From CAZAQK01 sp964535825 (GTDB lineage Bacteria > Pseudomonadota > Alphaproteobacteria > Rickettsiales > SXRF01): DNA of 64,000 nucleotides. The stretch lies in contig CAZHUC010000003.1 of assembly GCA_964535825.1 (NCBI GenBank), forward strand, positions 1 to 64,000. Reading direction: 5' to 3'. Position 1 is the stretch's first letter. Each line of letters begins with the position of its first letter. A program made the translations under genes and the position numbers. Shown piece after piece: positions 34,024-42,524 of this stretch. A model generated the notes under the pieces. It was not told the origin of the DNA. It ran no database searches and saw nothing but the letters and a program-made list of their open reading frames with translations.

Positions 34024-36155
34024 ACACAGAGTTAGATAAGGCAAATCTGCCTACCATTCAGTCGCGTCTTTTCTCGTCGCTGGTATTGACCGGTGTTGGC
34101 ATGGCGTTGATCGCAGCACTTGGTATTGGTATTGCGGATATTTTCTCGGCGCGTCGTATGATCGTTGAGAACCTGGTGCATTACAGTGAAGCGATGAGCA
34201 GGGTATCGGCATATAATATTCAGGATTCTGTAGAACTTGAACAACATCTGAGAGATTTCAGCGGCCAGCCTGGTCTGGAAGTAAGCTGCATATACAGTGC
34301 AGAAAATACCTTGCTTGCGGCATGGCAGTATAACAGTTCGCAAGCAACAAATTCATGCCAGAAGGTCATCGGTAGCACCGGTATCAGGGAGACAGTGTTT
34401 ACCATTACGATCGTTCGGGAGATATTCGACGATAGCAAAAAATATCTTGGGTATATTTACCTGGAGGGTAATTTGCGGCGAATTGAAAGTTTCGCGATAC
34501 GCATTGTAGCGACATTGCTTCTGCTTGCGGCGAGTACGGTGGTGTTATGCACCTTCATCGCAAGGCGTGTAGCGCGTCGCATTAGCCAACCCATGTCGGA
34601 TATCATCCAGCATATCGAATGCCTGTATTCAGAATCGGAACGGGCGTGCGCTTTGCCGCGCACCTCTGCCACTTATGAAACAGAAAAACTGCTTGCTGCG
34701 ATCAATCGTATGCATGAGATGCTGGCATCCACCATGATGCCGCGTGACCAGGTAGACGCCATCATACGCTGGCATGACAGTAAAATGGCAGGCTTGCTGG
34801 CGTTGCTTAGGAGTCGTCTGTCACAGGATTCCATACTCATCCCATGCCTTACTGATTATACGTTGTTGCTGGAGGTACGAAGAACCGGTCATAAACAAAA
34901 ATCTTCCCCATTTGATATACGCGCGGTTGCAGACCGGGCATTTTCAAGTGCAAAGAAGATACAGCCACCCGGTGAATTATTGCATGCGACCCTGTCACTT
35001 AAACAGGATATGCCGACCTATTGGCAGGGAGATGCGGAGCAGATAGAAAGTTTGCTCAGGCATTTGATGCTGATCTCACTTAAACGTACGCGCAGTGGCA
35101 TGAGTTGCCTGCGGCTGGAGGCAGGCAAAGGTAAAAATAGTGAATCGATATTGTATTTCTCGCTGGAAGATACAGGTAGCGAACTACAAACCATGCAGAT
35201 TAATCGCTGGATGAAGGAAGCCCTGGCAGGGGCGACAACACTGCAGGAAATAGTCGATATTTCATGGGTAGTGGTGGCACGCACGGTGTATACGCTTGGT
35301 GGTGAGATCACCTATACAGCGTCTGAAGGGCAGGGACTTTGCCTTTCTGGCTGGTTGCCAATGGCTGTGGCGGAATATGATACGCCGATCGTAACGAAAA
35401 GAAATGCAGCAGCGCAAGGATTGCCACCGCTTATACTCATGGTCGAAGATGATCGTGTGAACCAGCAGACACAACGCGCCCTCTTTGAAAAGGCCAAATG
35501 CCAGATATTCTCTGTAAGTAGCGGGGAACAGGCACTTGAATGGGCGGCGTTGCTGCCTTACTCACTGATCGTGTTAGACCAGATATTACCTGATATGTCA
35601 GGTACGCAGGTTGCCGCTAAACTGAACAGCATGATACTCGACAATGTCATGCCGCCGACCCCGATCATCGCCTTGTCGGCAACACACACATCACAGCATG
35701 GCGATATGTGGCAGAATATGCAGGTGGTGAGTGTTATGACCAAGCCACTTACCAGTGATGCAGTAAAGCGTATATGCCATGGTATCCAACCAGCGGATGC
35801 GACCTTCTTCGTCAGTATGGGTAGCGATGTTGGCAGGGAGTTACGCACAGTGCTTGGGGCAAAAGCGAGCGGATTGCATGAACAATTGTATCAGTATCTT
35901 ATTGAGTTATGTGATGCGCTGCGATCACCACATCTTGTGCCGGCGGAGGCTGCACAGCGCGTCCATGCTGTGAAGTCAGCCGCGCTCACACTTGGCTATG
36001 ACAGGCTTTCTGCCTGTCTTGGCGCGCTGGAATTTACCATGCGATCCGGCGACAGAATATTTATCGAAGAAAATCTCGCAGTGGTTATTTTTTACCTACA
36101 GCAGGCGGCACAGCAGTTTCAGAATCCTGCCCAGCGTGTGGCATTATCATCGTAA
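34020..36155 (+). CDS. Degenerate sensor kinase with receiver and HPt domains
   Basis: The 711-residue protein has two N-terminal spans (about 20-45 and 165-185) around a periplasmic domain resembling CHASE8 (LRDFSGQPGLEVSCIY, GYIYLEGNLRRIESFAI), then a HAMP-like segment. The region that should be HisKA has no H-E pair (IIRWHDSKMAGLLALLRSRL) and the ATPase has lost its N and G boxes (LEDTGSELQTMQ only), so it is likely a pseudokinase. The receiver is normal (Asp near 520 in IVLDQILPDMSG) and so is the HPt (His near 649 in VHAVKSAALTLG). It overlaps the preceding kinase gene by 4 nt and may serve as a phosphate sink or relay for it. Confidence 0.8.
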   Translation: MNTELDKANLPTIQSRLFSSLVLTGVGMALIAALGIGIADIFSARRMIVENLVHYSEAMSRVSAYNIQDSVELEQHLRDFSGQPGLEVSCIYSAENTLLAAWQYNSSQATNSCQKVIGSTGIRETVFTITIVREIFDDSKKYLGYIYLEGNLRRIESFAIRIVATLLLLAASTVVLCTFIARRVARRISQPMSDIIQHIECLYSESERACALPRTSATYETEKLLAAINRMHEMLASTMMPRDQVDAIIRWHDSKMAGLLALLRSRLSQDSILIPCLTDYTLLLEVRRTGHKQKSSPFDIRAVADRAFSSAKKIQPPGELLHATLSLKQDMPTYWQGDAEQIESLLRHLMLISLKRTRSGMSCLRLEAGKGKNSESILYFSLEDTGSELQTMQINRWMKEALAGATTLQEIVDISWVVVARTVYTLGGEITYTASEGQGLCLSGWLPMAVAEYDTPIVTKRNAAAQGLPPLILMVEDDRVNQQTQRALFEKAKCQIFSVSSGEQALEWAALLPYSLIVLDQILPDMSGTQVAAKLNSMILDNVMPPTPIIALSATHTSQHGDMWQNMQVVSVMTKPLTSDAVKRICHGIQPADATFFVSMGSDVGRELRTVLGAKASGLHEQLYQYLIELCDALRSPHLVPAEAAQRVHAVKSAALTLGYDRLSACLGALEFTMRSGDRIFIEENLAVVIFYLQQAAQQFQNPAQRVALSS

Positions 36156-37477
36156 TATTCCGTAGGCTCGTAAATCTCTACGCCGAGCGCTAATTCCTGT
36201 GCAGTCAATTTACCTAGTGTGGCCAGTAAGCGGTATGCCTCCAGCCGTACATTCTTTTGCGCCTGTATCTCTGTCACTTGTTGTGCCAGCAGTTCATTTT
36301 GTGCATCAAGCACATCCTGGAATATGCGGACACCTTCCTGGTGTTCCGTTGTGATGCCTTTCAGGGCCTCTTCCGCCGCCACCGCAGCGCGGTTCGATGT
36401 TTCGATCACCTGACGGGAAGCATGGTATCCGTGCCATTGTGTTTCGGTGCGCTCAATGACACTGCGCGCTGTATCCATTTTTTCCTGCTCCAAGCGGTTG
36501 TGGATGGTTTTAGCTTCACGCACACGCGCATATTCCGCACCGCCCTGATAAAGGGGTATGCGCAGATTCAACGTAAGCCTGTCCTCGCGCACCTTTGAAG
36601 AGCCGGCGGATGTCGTACCAAGCTCATCTCCCATACTGCCGCGCAGGCTAAGTGATGGCCAGAGTGAAGACTTGCGGGCGTTGATATCGTATTTACTGGC
36701 GCGCAGTTCACGCATGGCGATCAGCAGCTCCGGCGCATTCAACGCCTGTTCTTTCGCCGTAGGCAATGAGTCCGGAAGATTGGCGGGCATGGCAGGGTAA
36801 TGAAGTGTTTCGGAGGCAAGACCTGTGGCACGTTCGAATGCTGCGCCAGCGATTGCCCATTCTCCCTGCACGCGCGCAAGGCCCGATTCAGCTTCTGCCA
36901 GGCGGCTTTCAGCCTGTGCGATGTCAGTGCGTGTGCCGTCGCCAGCCTTGAAACGTTTTTCTGCACCGTCGCGTTGCTTGCGGATATTCTCTACATTCTG
37001 GCGGTTCAGGTCCAGAAGCTGTTGCTTCTCGGCGAGATCGAGATATGCAGCGATGGCATCCAGCATCACCTGTTCTTCAGTCAGCCATAACTGTGCACGG
37101 CCAGCGGCGACGCGTTGTTTCGCAGCGCGAAATTCTGCCAATGTACCAAATCCATTGAATATTGGCTGTTCAGCATTGACAGAGCGCGTCCGTGTATCAC
37201 CATATGTAAAGCCGGAATCATTGGTTTCACTGCGCCTGCGACCATAATCGATCGAAGCAGACGCATTCGGACGGAAACCGGAATAGGCGATCGCCACCCG
37301 TTCATCGAGCGTTTTTAGGTCCTCGCGTTCGGCCGAGAGTTTAGGGTCGTTTTCATATACATAGGCGAGGGTACGCACGAAATGGCTGCGTTCCGGCGGC
37401 GGCATATCTATTTCAGCCGCACCTGCTGGCGCATTCATCAATAATGCAGTGAAAACAGATAGATAATATATTCGCAT
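36119..37477 (-). CDS. TolC-family outer-membrane channel protein
   Basis: The 452-residue protein has a signal peptide (MRIYYLSVFTALLMNAPAGA) and the TolC/OEP pattern of two repeated coiled-coil halves: LAYVYENDPKLSAEREDLKTLDERVAIAYSGFRP, IFNGFGTLAEFRAAKQRV and, in the second half, LRIPLYQGGAEYARVREAKTIHN. It would form the trimeric outer-membrane duct for the type I system encoded just upstream on the other strand. Its 3' end overlaps the degenerate kinase gene by 37 nt convergently. It is monocistronic as seen here. Confidence 0.92.
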   Translation of the reverse strand: MRIYYLSVFTALLMNAPAGAAEIDMPPPERSHFVRTLAYVYENDPKLSAEREDLKTLDERVAIAYSGFRPNASASIDYGRRRSETNDSGFTYGDTRTRSVNAEQPIFNGFGTLAEFRAAKQRVAAGRAQLWLTEEQVMLDAIAAYLDLAEKQQLLDLNRQNVENIRKQRDGAEKRFKAGDGTRTDIAQAESRLAEAESGLARVQGEWAIAGAAFERATGLASETLHYPAMPANLPDSLPTAKEQALNAPELLIAMRELRASKYDINARKSSLWPSLSLRGSMGDELGTTSAGSSKVREDRLTLNLRIPLYQGGAEYARVREAKTIHNRLEQEKMDTARSVIERTETQWHGYHASRQVIETSNRAAVAAEEALKGITTEHQEGVRIFQDVLDAQNELLAQQVTEIQAQKNVRLEAYRLLATLGKLTAQELALGVEIYEPTEYYDDNATRWAGF

Positions 37478-37727
37478 ATGGTTTTATAATAGATATTTTC
37501 ATTTAAATATCAATCAAAAGTTGTTATACGCCGATCTCGCGTTTAAACACTGGAAAAATAGCGGCTATTGTCGCCGGATCGTTAGAAAAAGGTGACATAT
37601 GGTTACCATTAGATGCACGCCAGACCGAAAATGCTTGGCTTATAAGAAAGATTGTATTACACATGCACTCCCTGCAAAAAAGCAGGTGAGTACCCATATA
37701 TTTTGTATACTATGGTGTTTCTGGTGA
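37478..37727. other. Intergenic region between tolC-like gene and tRNA-Met
   Basis: This 250-bp stretch must hold the promoter of the minus-strand TolC gene and that of the tRNA. A TTTTGTATACTATGG block at about 37701-37715 looks like a -10 region for the tRNA. I see no gene or strong structure. Confidence 0.4.
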
Positions 37728-37804
37728 CGCGGGGTGGAGCAGCCCGGTAGCTCGTTAGGCTCATAACCTAAAGGTCGTCAGTTCAAATCTGGCCCCCGCA
37801 ACCA
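37728..37804 (+). tRNA. Initiator tRNA-fMet (CAT)
   Basis: The 77-nt sequence folds as tRNA with acceptor CGCGGGG against CCCCGCA, leaving the C1-A72 mismatch that marks initiator tRNA. The anticodon CAT lies in GGCTCATAACC, and CCA is encoded. Its 3' part, from the anticodon loop on, forms the left end of the 49-bp repeat that bounds the integrated element, so the element has restored the gene on insertion. Confidence 0.94.
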
Positions 37805-37808
37805 ACCA
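37760..37808 (+). repeat. attL: 49-bp direct repeat in tRNA-fMet
   Basis: Bases 37760-37808, from the anticodon loop to 4 nt past the CCA end, recur exactly at 51799-51847. This is the form of a tyrosine-integrase attachment core at a tRNA 3' half. The first 5' base that differs is just before the CTCATAACC loop. Confidence 0.93.
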
Positions 37809-37823
37809 GAATATAAAGATAAT

Positions 37824-37851
37824 ATAGCCTCCATCGCGAGGCTATTTTTTT
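37824..37851 (+). terminator. Rho-independent terminator after tRNA-fMet
   Basis: ATAGCCTC (37824-37831) pairs with GAGGCTAT (37838-37845) around a CATCGC loop, followed by seven T. It lies 20 bp after the tRNA but inside the element, so the element supplies the tRNA's terminator. Confidence 0.88.
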
Positions 37852-37981
37852 GCCGTTTTTGTTTCAGGTAGGCAATACGTAGGCGGCAGACGTTATAGCC
37901 ATCGCTGTAATTTGCATGAACGACTATATAAATTTCACAAGGATGTCCGCCTTTATAAGGTGCGATATCGAAACATTTGAT

Positions 37982-39097
37982 TTAGTCATATTCTTCTACG
38001 CGCGAGAAAAATGGTAACGGTTCTGAAGTTGTATAGCCAGTACGTGCTCCAAATCCTCCGGGAAACCGCTGATACCGACCTTGAGTAGCATAAACCCTAG
38101 CCCCTCGCCGTTTGAATGCGTTAATCACCATTTTTCTAGGATGTGAACTATCATCTTTAGGCGCAGAAACATATGCCGAGAATCTGGGAGAAGTACCTTC
38201 AGGAACAATAGGCCCTAAAAGACGGTTAAGAATCGTGGGGCCAACATTGCGGCGACTGCCGTGATGCGGAATCTGAACAAACATAAAGTCTTGAAGGGGA
38301 AGACCATTTGTTTCCGCATAATATGCTGCCATCGTTAAGCCCCAATTACCGGCATCTCCTGTCAGTAGGACACGACGCCCTGTTCCAAAATCCCCGTACA
38401 AAATAACACTGCTCTCGTTACTAGCACTAGTAATACCGCCGTCACGTAGCCGTTCTCTATCCCATTTTTCTTCTGTCCAATTTTGAACTCTAGCAATAGC
38501 TTGGTCAAAGATTCTGGCAAGCGTGGATGGTGCCTTTCCTATCCAGAAACCCTTCGTTTCGATTGCTTCTTTATCAGGGTCTGGTGTGCGGTCGAACTGT
38601 GGCAAAAGTATATCATAAACCGCTTTTGAGGGGGAGAGTACCCAGAAGGGACCAATCGCAGTACCAGCAAATGGATAATGAACGTTTATGTCTCTTTCCA
38701 CCGCTATTTTGACAAGTTCAGCGAGTAGGTCATATTCCTTCACCAACTTTTGCTGAAGACCAGCGACTGTAAAGCGTTTATCAGAAAAATAAGGTAATGC
38801 CGCCTGAGCTGATGCCCAAGGTAAATGCAGCCAGAAATTCTCAACGTTTAATTTCGTCAATACTTCGCGTAATCCACATGCATGGTCAGCATCGGCATGA
38901 GTTAAAACAACATGAGAAATAATGGCATCAGTTCCAAAAGTCGTATGAATGTGTTCAACAAGCTGTTCACCAGCAGCCGCAGTGCCGCCGTCAACAATCA
39001 TTAATTCGTAGGCTTCAGGCGTGCCATATCTAATGACAATAGCATCGCCCGCTTTAGAAGCGTCGCCTACCGGCAAAAATTCGATTTCGCAATCCAT
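37982..39097 (-). CDS. ComEC/Rec2-like metallo-beta-lactamase-fold hydrolase
   Basis: The 371-residue soluble protein has an MBL fold of the ComEC type. It shows MIVDGGTAAAGEQL near residue 33, the metal motif THADADHACG near residue 63, a GDAG strand (VLLTGDAGNWG) near 250 and the VQIPHHGSRRN motif near 275. The family includes phosphodiesterases acting on nucleic acids or nucleotides; the substrate is unknown. No signal peptide or ComEC channel is present. ATG 39097 is 2 nt after the preceding MBL gene's stop; the open frame upstream is not used. It is last in a three-gene minus-strand cassette. Confidence 0.85.
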   Translation of the reverse strand: MDCEIEFLPVGDASKAGDAIVIRYGTPEAYELMIVDGGTAAAGEQLVEHIHTTFGTDAIISHVVLTHADADHACGLREVLTKLNVENFWLHLPWASAQAALPYFSDKRFTVAGLQQKLVKEYDLLAELVKIAVERDINVHYPFAGTAIGPFWVLSPSKAVYDILLPQFDRTPDPDKEAIETKGFWIGKAPSTLARIFDQAIARVQNWTEEKWDRERLRDGGITSASNESSVILYGDFGTGRRVLLTGDAGNWGLTMAAYYAETNGLPLQDFMFVQIPHHGSRRNVGPTILNRLLGPIVPEGTSPRFSAYVSAPKDDSSHPRKMVINAFKRRGARVYATQGRYQRFPGGFGARTGYTTSEPLPFFSRVEEYD

Positions 39098-39099
39098 GA

Positions 39100-39966
39100 C
39101 TACAACCTGCCTATACCAAAGAGCATGTTGCGTGTTACCGGTGCTGAAGAGGTTGAAATACGCCAAGTACCTCCTGCATCCACGTCTATAGTGATTTTTC
39201 CATCACTTCGGGTAGTAAATACCTTACGGGGGGCTTCAGCAGTTGTTACGCACCCTCTGGTACGGTTCGCGTACCAGTTTACAGTTTCTTGGGTTGCATG
39301 CTCGATACCAGCGTCTGAAATAATGACCGCAGCGGGAATCCAGTTAGTAAATAGCTCTTCATAGCAACCATTCTCACGGCCATGATGCGAGGCAACCAAC
39401 ACCGTAGTACCGGCCAAATCCGCCATAAAGCCGGGTTGTCGCATAATCTGTCGCCAGCCTGCTACTTCAAGGTCGCCGGGAAACAAAATCTTAAATGCGC
39501 CGTACTTTACAAAGGTCGCTATGCTCAGGTTATTGGCATCGGTAAATTGTCCCGGTGCAGTACCATAGGTATTCCAGTAGGAACTGTAAGTAACTTGGCC
39601 GAAGTCTAAACTTACAGATGCACCACCCGACTGTGCCTCTACCCACTGCAACCAGCTATAAATGTTCTGCACTCCCGGTCCCATGCCAAATGCCGCCTTC
39701 ATGGCGTAAAGTTGGCGGGAACTAATCGTACGATTTCTAATTCTGGCAGCGATATTGCAGTTTTGTGTCAGCCTGACGATATCACTCGTATGGTCTTCAT
39801 CATAGTTGGTATGTATTAAGGCGTCGATTGTTTGACCGCGGAAATGATTTGACGGCCTCCACCCTGTGCTGCTGTTATGCCCAGCATCAATCATGAGCTT
39901 TTTCCCGTTCGGGCAATGAATCATGGCGCATTGGCCATGTTCGACATCGAATATCTCAACGCGCAT
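39100..39966 (-). CDS. Second MBL-fold protein, ComEC-like, altered metal motif
   Basis: The 288-residue protein starts MRVEIFDVEHGQCAMIHCPNGKKLMIDAGHN, the strand pattern of ComEC-like MBL domains. Its metal motif reads HTNYDEDHTSD near residue 53, with Asn where the first metal His is expected, but the D-x-D-H part is kept. It also has a FPGDLEVAGW strand (GD motif) and VASHHGRENG near residue 190. One metal site may be weakened. It lies 19 nt after the membrane protein gene and 2 nt before the other MBL gene, so the three are one transcript. Confidence 0.82.
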   Translation of the reverse strand: MRVEIFDVEHGQCAMIHCPNGKKLMIDAGHNSSTGWRPSNHFRGQTIDALIHTNYDEDHTSDIVRLTQNCNIAARIRNRTISSRQLYAMKAAFGMGPGVQNIYSWLQWVEAQSGGASVSLDFGQVTYSSYWNTYGTAPGQFTDANNLSIATFVKYGAFKILFPGDLEVAGWRQIMRQPGFMADLAGTTVLVASHHGRENGCYEELFTNWIPAAVIISDAGIEHATQETVNWYANRTRGCVTTAEAPRKVFTTRSDGKITIDVDAGGTWRISTSSAPVTRNMLFGIGRL

Positions 39967-39985
39967 CAGTTTTCCTCTTTACCCT

Positions 39986-40669
39986 TTACTCTTTATACGC
40001 ATAGGCTTTGAGCATTTCGCCCGCAAAACAACTATAGAACTTAATAAAGCGTACAAGCATCCCCATGCTCAAAATAATTGCAGTCCATGCCACGATAAGG
40101 GCAGTTTCGTCGGTGGCCCCACGAGTAAAGAGCAGTATTGCAGCGACCAAGAAGCTAACGGTCGTGTTTCGGGCAAAGCCATATTGGTTTCGGAAGTCAT
40201 CCATCCGCTTACGGGCATCTTCGTTTTTACGGGCATGTCGGTAAGCCGCATCAAAAATAACGTCAGGATTTGTAGTAATTTGAGCCTGCGTCAGGCCTTC
40301 TTCACGTTGGGCCAGATTGAAAATCTTATTGCGCGTATTTTCTGAAAGTGGGGCATAATACCGTCCAACAAATATGGTGCTTATTAGCCAATCAAGCCAC
40401 CCGGCCTTGTCAGACAATAGAACGGCCGCGGGCGGGCGGAGAATCTTCCGAGCGAAGCACATTTCTATGATAATTGAGGATGGGATGGCGATAATCTGCC
40501 CAACAATATAGGCTAGGGCTACGGTCAATACGCCCTGCATGAATGTTGGTGTACCGGTTATAAGCAGTGTTCCACCCGTTAAGCTGTAGTCGAGGGCGAA
40601 CAGCACCGGTAATCCCGCTGCCAGATACCCGTAAAAATCATAATCTGTGAACGGAAACCACTCTTTCAT
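39986..40669 (-). CDS. Four-span membrane protein of the MBL cassette, unknown function
   Basis: The 227-residue protein has hydrophobic segments near residues 13-32, 45-70, 165-183 and 185-207, with a charged cytosolic middle part (REEGLTQAQITTNPDVIFDAAYRHARKNEDARKRMDDFRNQ, read in two parts). I recognise no family name. It is first in the cassette with two MBL proteins. A membrane protein paired with ComEC-like hydrolases on a mobile element is compatible with a defence or nucleotide-signal role, but nothing in the sequence proves it. Confidence 0.75.
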   Translation of the reverse strand: MKEWFPFTDYDFYGYLAAGLPVLFALDYSLTGGTLLITGTPTFMQGVLTVALAYIVGQIIAIPSSIIIEMCFARKILRPPAAVLLSDKAGWLDWLISTIFVGRYYAPLSENTRNKIFNLAQREEGLTQAQITTNPDVIFDAAYRHARKNEDARKRMDDFRNQYGFARNTTVSFLVAAILLFTRGATDETALIVAWTAIILSMGMLVRFIKFYSCFAGEMLKAYAYKE

Positions 40670-40859
40670 CCCGTAGCCTCATAAAATTTCAATGCGAAAG
40701 ATATGGGAAGCATAATGAACCTGTACAAGTGCTTAAGCAAAATTGTTTTTGTTAACTATTTGGTTCAGCAGAGGCTTTATACGTAAAGGCCTATCTTTTA
40801 GGCAATTGATTAACCATCTGTTATTGAAATATAAACCATTACACTGTATAGTTATCTGC

Positions 40860-41165
40860 ATGTTGCGCATGTTTTTTACATTACTGGTAGTTCTCGGCCT
40901 GATGGCATCTCCCGTGCTGGCAGACCAGTGTGCACTCGGGCATGAAGCAGTGTGCGCGGCTTTCGACCATCAGGATACAAACGGTAACGATAACGAACAC
41001 GTACAGCATGCAGGCTGCTGCCATGGTATGCAGGCCGAGCGTATCGCGCCTTCATCATTTGACATAAGCCTTACCGCATATACCACTTCTATCCCGCGTC
41101 ACCCGGATGGCCTGATTCCACAGGCTGAACTTGCTCCGCTCTTAGAACCTCCCTCTCACGCTTAA
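40860..41165 (+). CDS. Small periplasmic CzcI-like metal-associated protein
   Basis: The 101-residue product has a signal peptide (LRMFFTLLVVLGLMASPVLA) and a mature part with Cys and His groups: QCALGHEAVC, EHVQHAGCCHG. Small proteins of this kind precede czcCBA genes (czcI in Cupriavidus), where they modulate the efflux system. It ends 87 nt before czcC. ATG 40860 is preferred; an ATG at 40869 would also serve. The region from 40670 to 40859 is AT-rich and should hold the operon promoter. Confidence 0.7.
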   Translation: MLRMFFTLLVVLGLMASPVLADQCALGHEAVCAAFDHQDTNGNDNEHVQHAGCCHGMQAERIAPSSFDISLTAYTTSIPRHPDGLIPQAELAPLLEPPSHA

Positions 41166-41252
41166 TAACACTTTCGTTGCCTGACACGCAGTAGGTGCTT
41201 GTGTACCTGCCGCATTGCTCAGGACAGTGTCATTTTAAGCGTGAGAAATAGT

Positions 41253-42524
41253 ATGCGGTCAATTTATTGGATTCTGGGATGTGCTGTTTTTTATAGCCAC
41301 CTTGTGGTTGCAGCAGAGCAGCCAACACTGTCATTAGCGGATGCTACCCAGCGAGCACTTGCGGCATCGCCACATATCAAAGCGTCCGGCGCAGCATTGG
41401 AAGCCAGTAAAGGCGAACATCAGCAGGCGGGGGCGTTACCCAACCCGGAACTAGGCGTGGAAGCTGAGAATGTCGCCGGTGGAGGCCCGTATAGCGGGTT
41501 CGACTCGGCGGAAGTGACGCTGGGTGTTTCGCAGCAAATCGAACTGGGTGGCAAGCGCAGCAGCCGGGTGAATATAGCGCAGCAGAACATGACGCTGGCA
41601 GATATGGATAACACTGCTGCACGTCTCACGCTCATCCGCGATGTGACGGTTGCCTATGCCGATGTCGCTGCCGCCGAAGCGCAGGTCACGCTGGCCGAAG
41701 AACAGAAGAAACTGGCCGAAGGCATTCTGCGTAATGTTGCCAAGCGCGTGGAAGCAGCCCGTGACCCATTGATTGAGCGCAGCAAGGCGCAAGTTGCCAT
41801 GTCCACCAGCACGATTGCGCTGGATAAGGCGCAGCGGGAATTGACCGTTGCTCGCAAGCGTCTGAATAGCCTATTGGGTGAACAGAGCAGTGACTACGTG
41901 CTGGATAATGAGGCGTTCTTTAACATCACTGAGCCACCAACTTCGGAGGCTTTGGAAAAAGCACTGGCCAAAAATCCCGACATTGCCCGCTGGCAGGCAG
42001 CTATTGCTCGTAGTGAGGCGACATTGGAACTGGAACAGGCAAACGCTGTTCCTGACCCGCGTATCAATGTAGGGGTGCGTGAGTTTCGGGAGACGAATGA
42101 CCGGGCTTTTGTGGTGGGGCTTTCCATCCCGATTCCGGTGTTTAACGCCAATCAAGGCAACATCGCTAAGGCCAACGCCGAAGTAAATCGCACCGGATTT
42201 GAAGCATCGCAGGCGAAGGTAACGTTGGGGGCGGAGGCTACGCGGACATCCGAGGAACTGCACTCGGCTTATAGCCAAGCTAAGACGCTGAGAGATTCCA
42301 TCCTGCCTGCGGCGAAGAAAGCCTTTGTATTGGCGCAGGAAGGTTATGATGTGGGCCGTTTCCCGTATCTCGAAGTGCTGGACGCGCAGCGCACCCTATA
42401 CGGCGCACGCGAACAGTATCACGCTGCCCTGAAAGAATACCATACCAAACGTGCAGAGCTGGAGCGGCTCACTGCCACCCATCTGCCTGCATCTGAAATA
42501 AAAGAGGTTTCCCATGCGCAATAA
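41253..42524 (+). CDS. czcC: CzcC-like outer-membrane factor of metal RND efflux
   Basis: The 423-residue protein has a signal peptide (WILGCAVFYSHLVVAAEQ) and two OEP repeats: LSLADATQRALAASPHIKASGAALEAS, ALPNPELGVEAENVAGGG, QQIELGGKRSSR, and VGLSIPIPVFNANQGNIAKANAEVNR in the second. It is the outer-membrane channel of the CzcCBA complex. ATG 41253 follows GTGAG; the frame remains open for 18 codons upstream without a signal peptide start. It overlaps czcB by 11 nt. Confidence 0.9.
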   Translation: MRSIYWILGCAVFYSHLVVAAEQPTLSLADATQRALAASPHIKASGAALEASKGEHQQAGALPNPELGVEAENVAGGGPYSGFDSAEVTLGVSQQIELGGKRSSRVNIAQQNMTLADMDNTAARLTLIRDVTVAYADVAAAEAQVTLAEEQKKLAEGILRNVAKRVEAARDPLIERSKAQVAMSTSTIALDKAQRELTVARKRLNSLLGEQSSDYVLDNEAFFNITEPPTSEALEKALAKNPDIARWQAAIARSEATLELEQANAVPDPRINVGVREFRETNDRAFVVGLSIPIPVFNANQGNIAKANAEVNRTGFEASQAKVTLGAEATRTSEELHSAYSQAKTLRDSILPAAKKAFVLAQEGYDVGRFPYLEVLDAQRTLYGAREQYHAALKEYHTKRAELERLTATHLPASEIKEVSHAQ

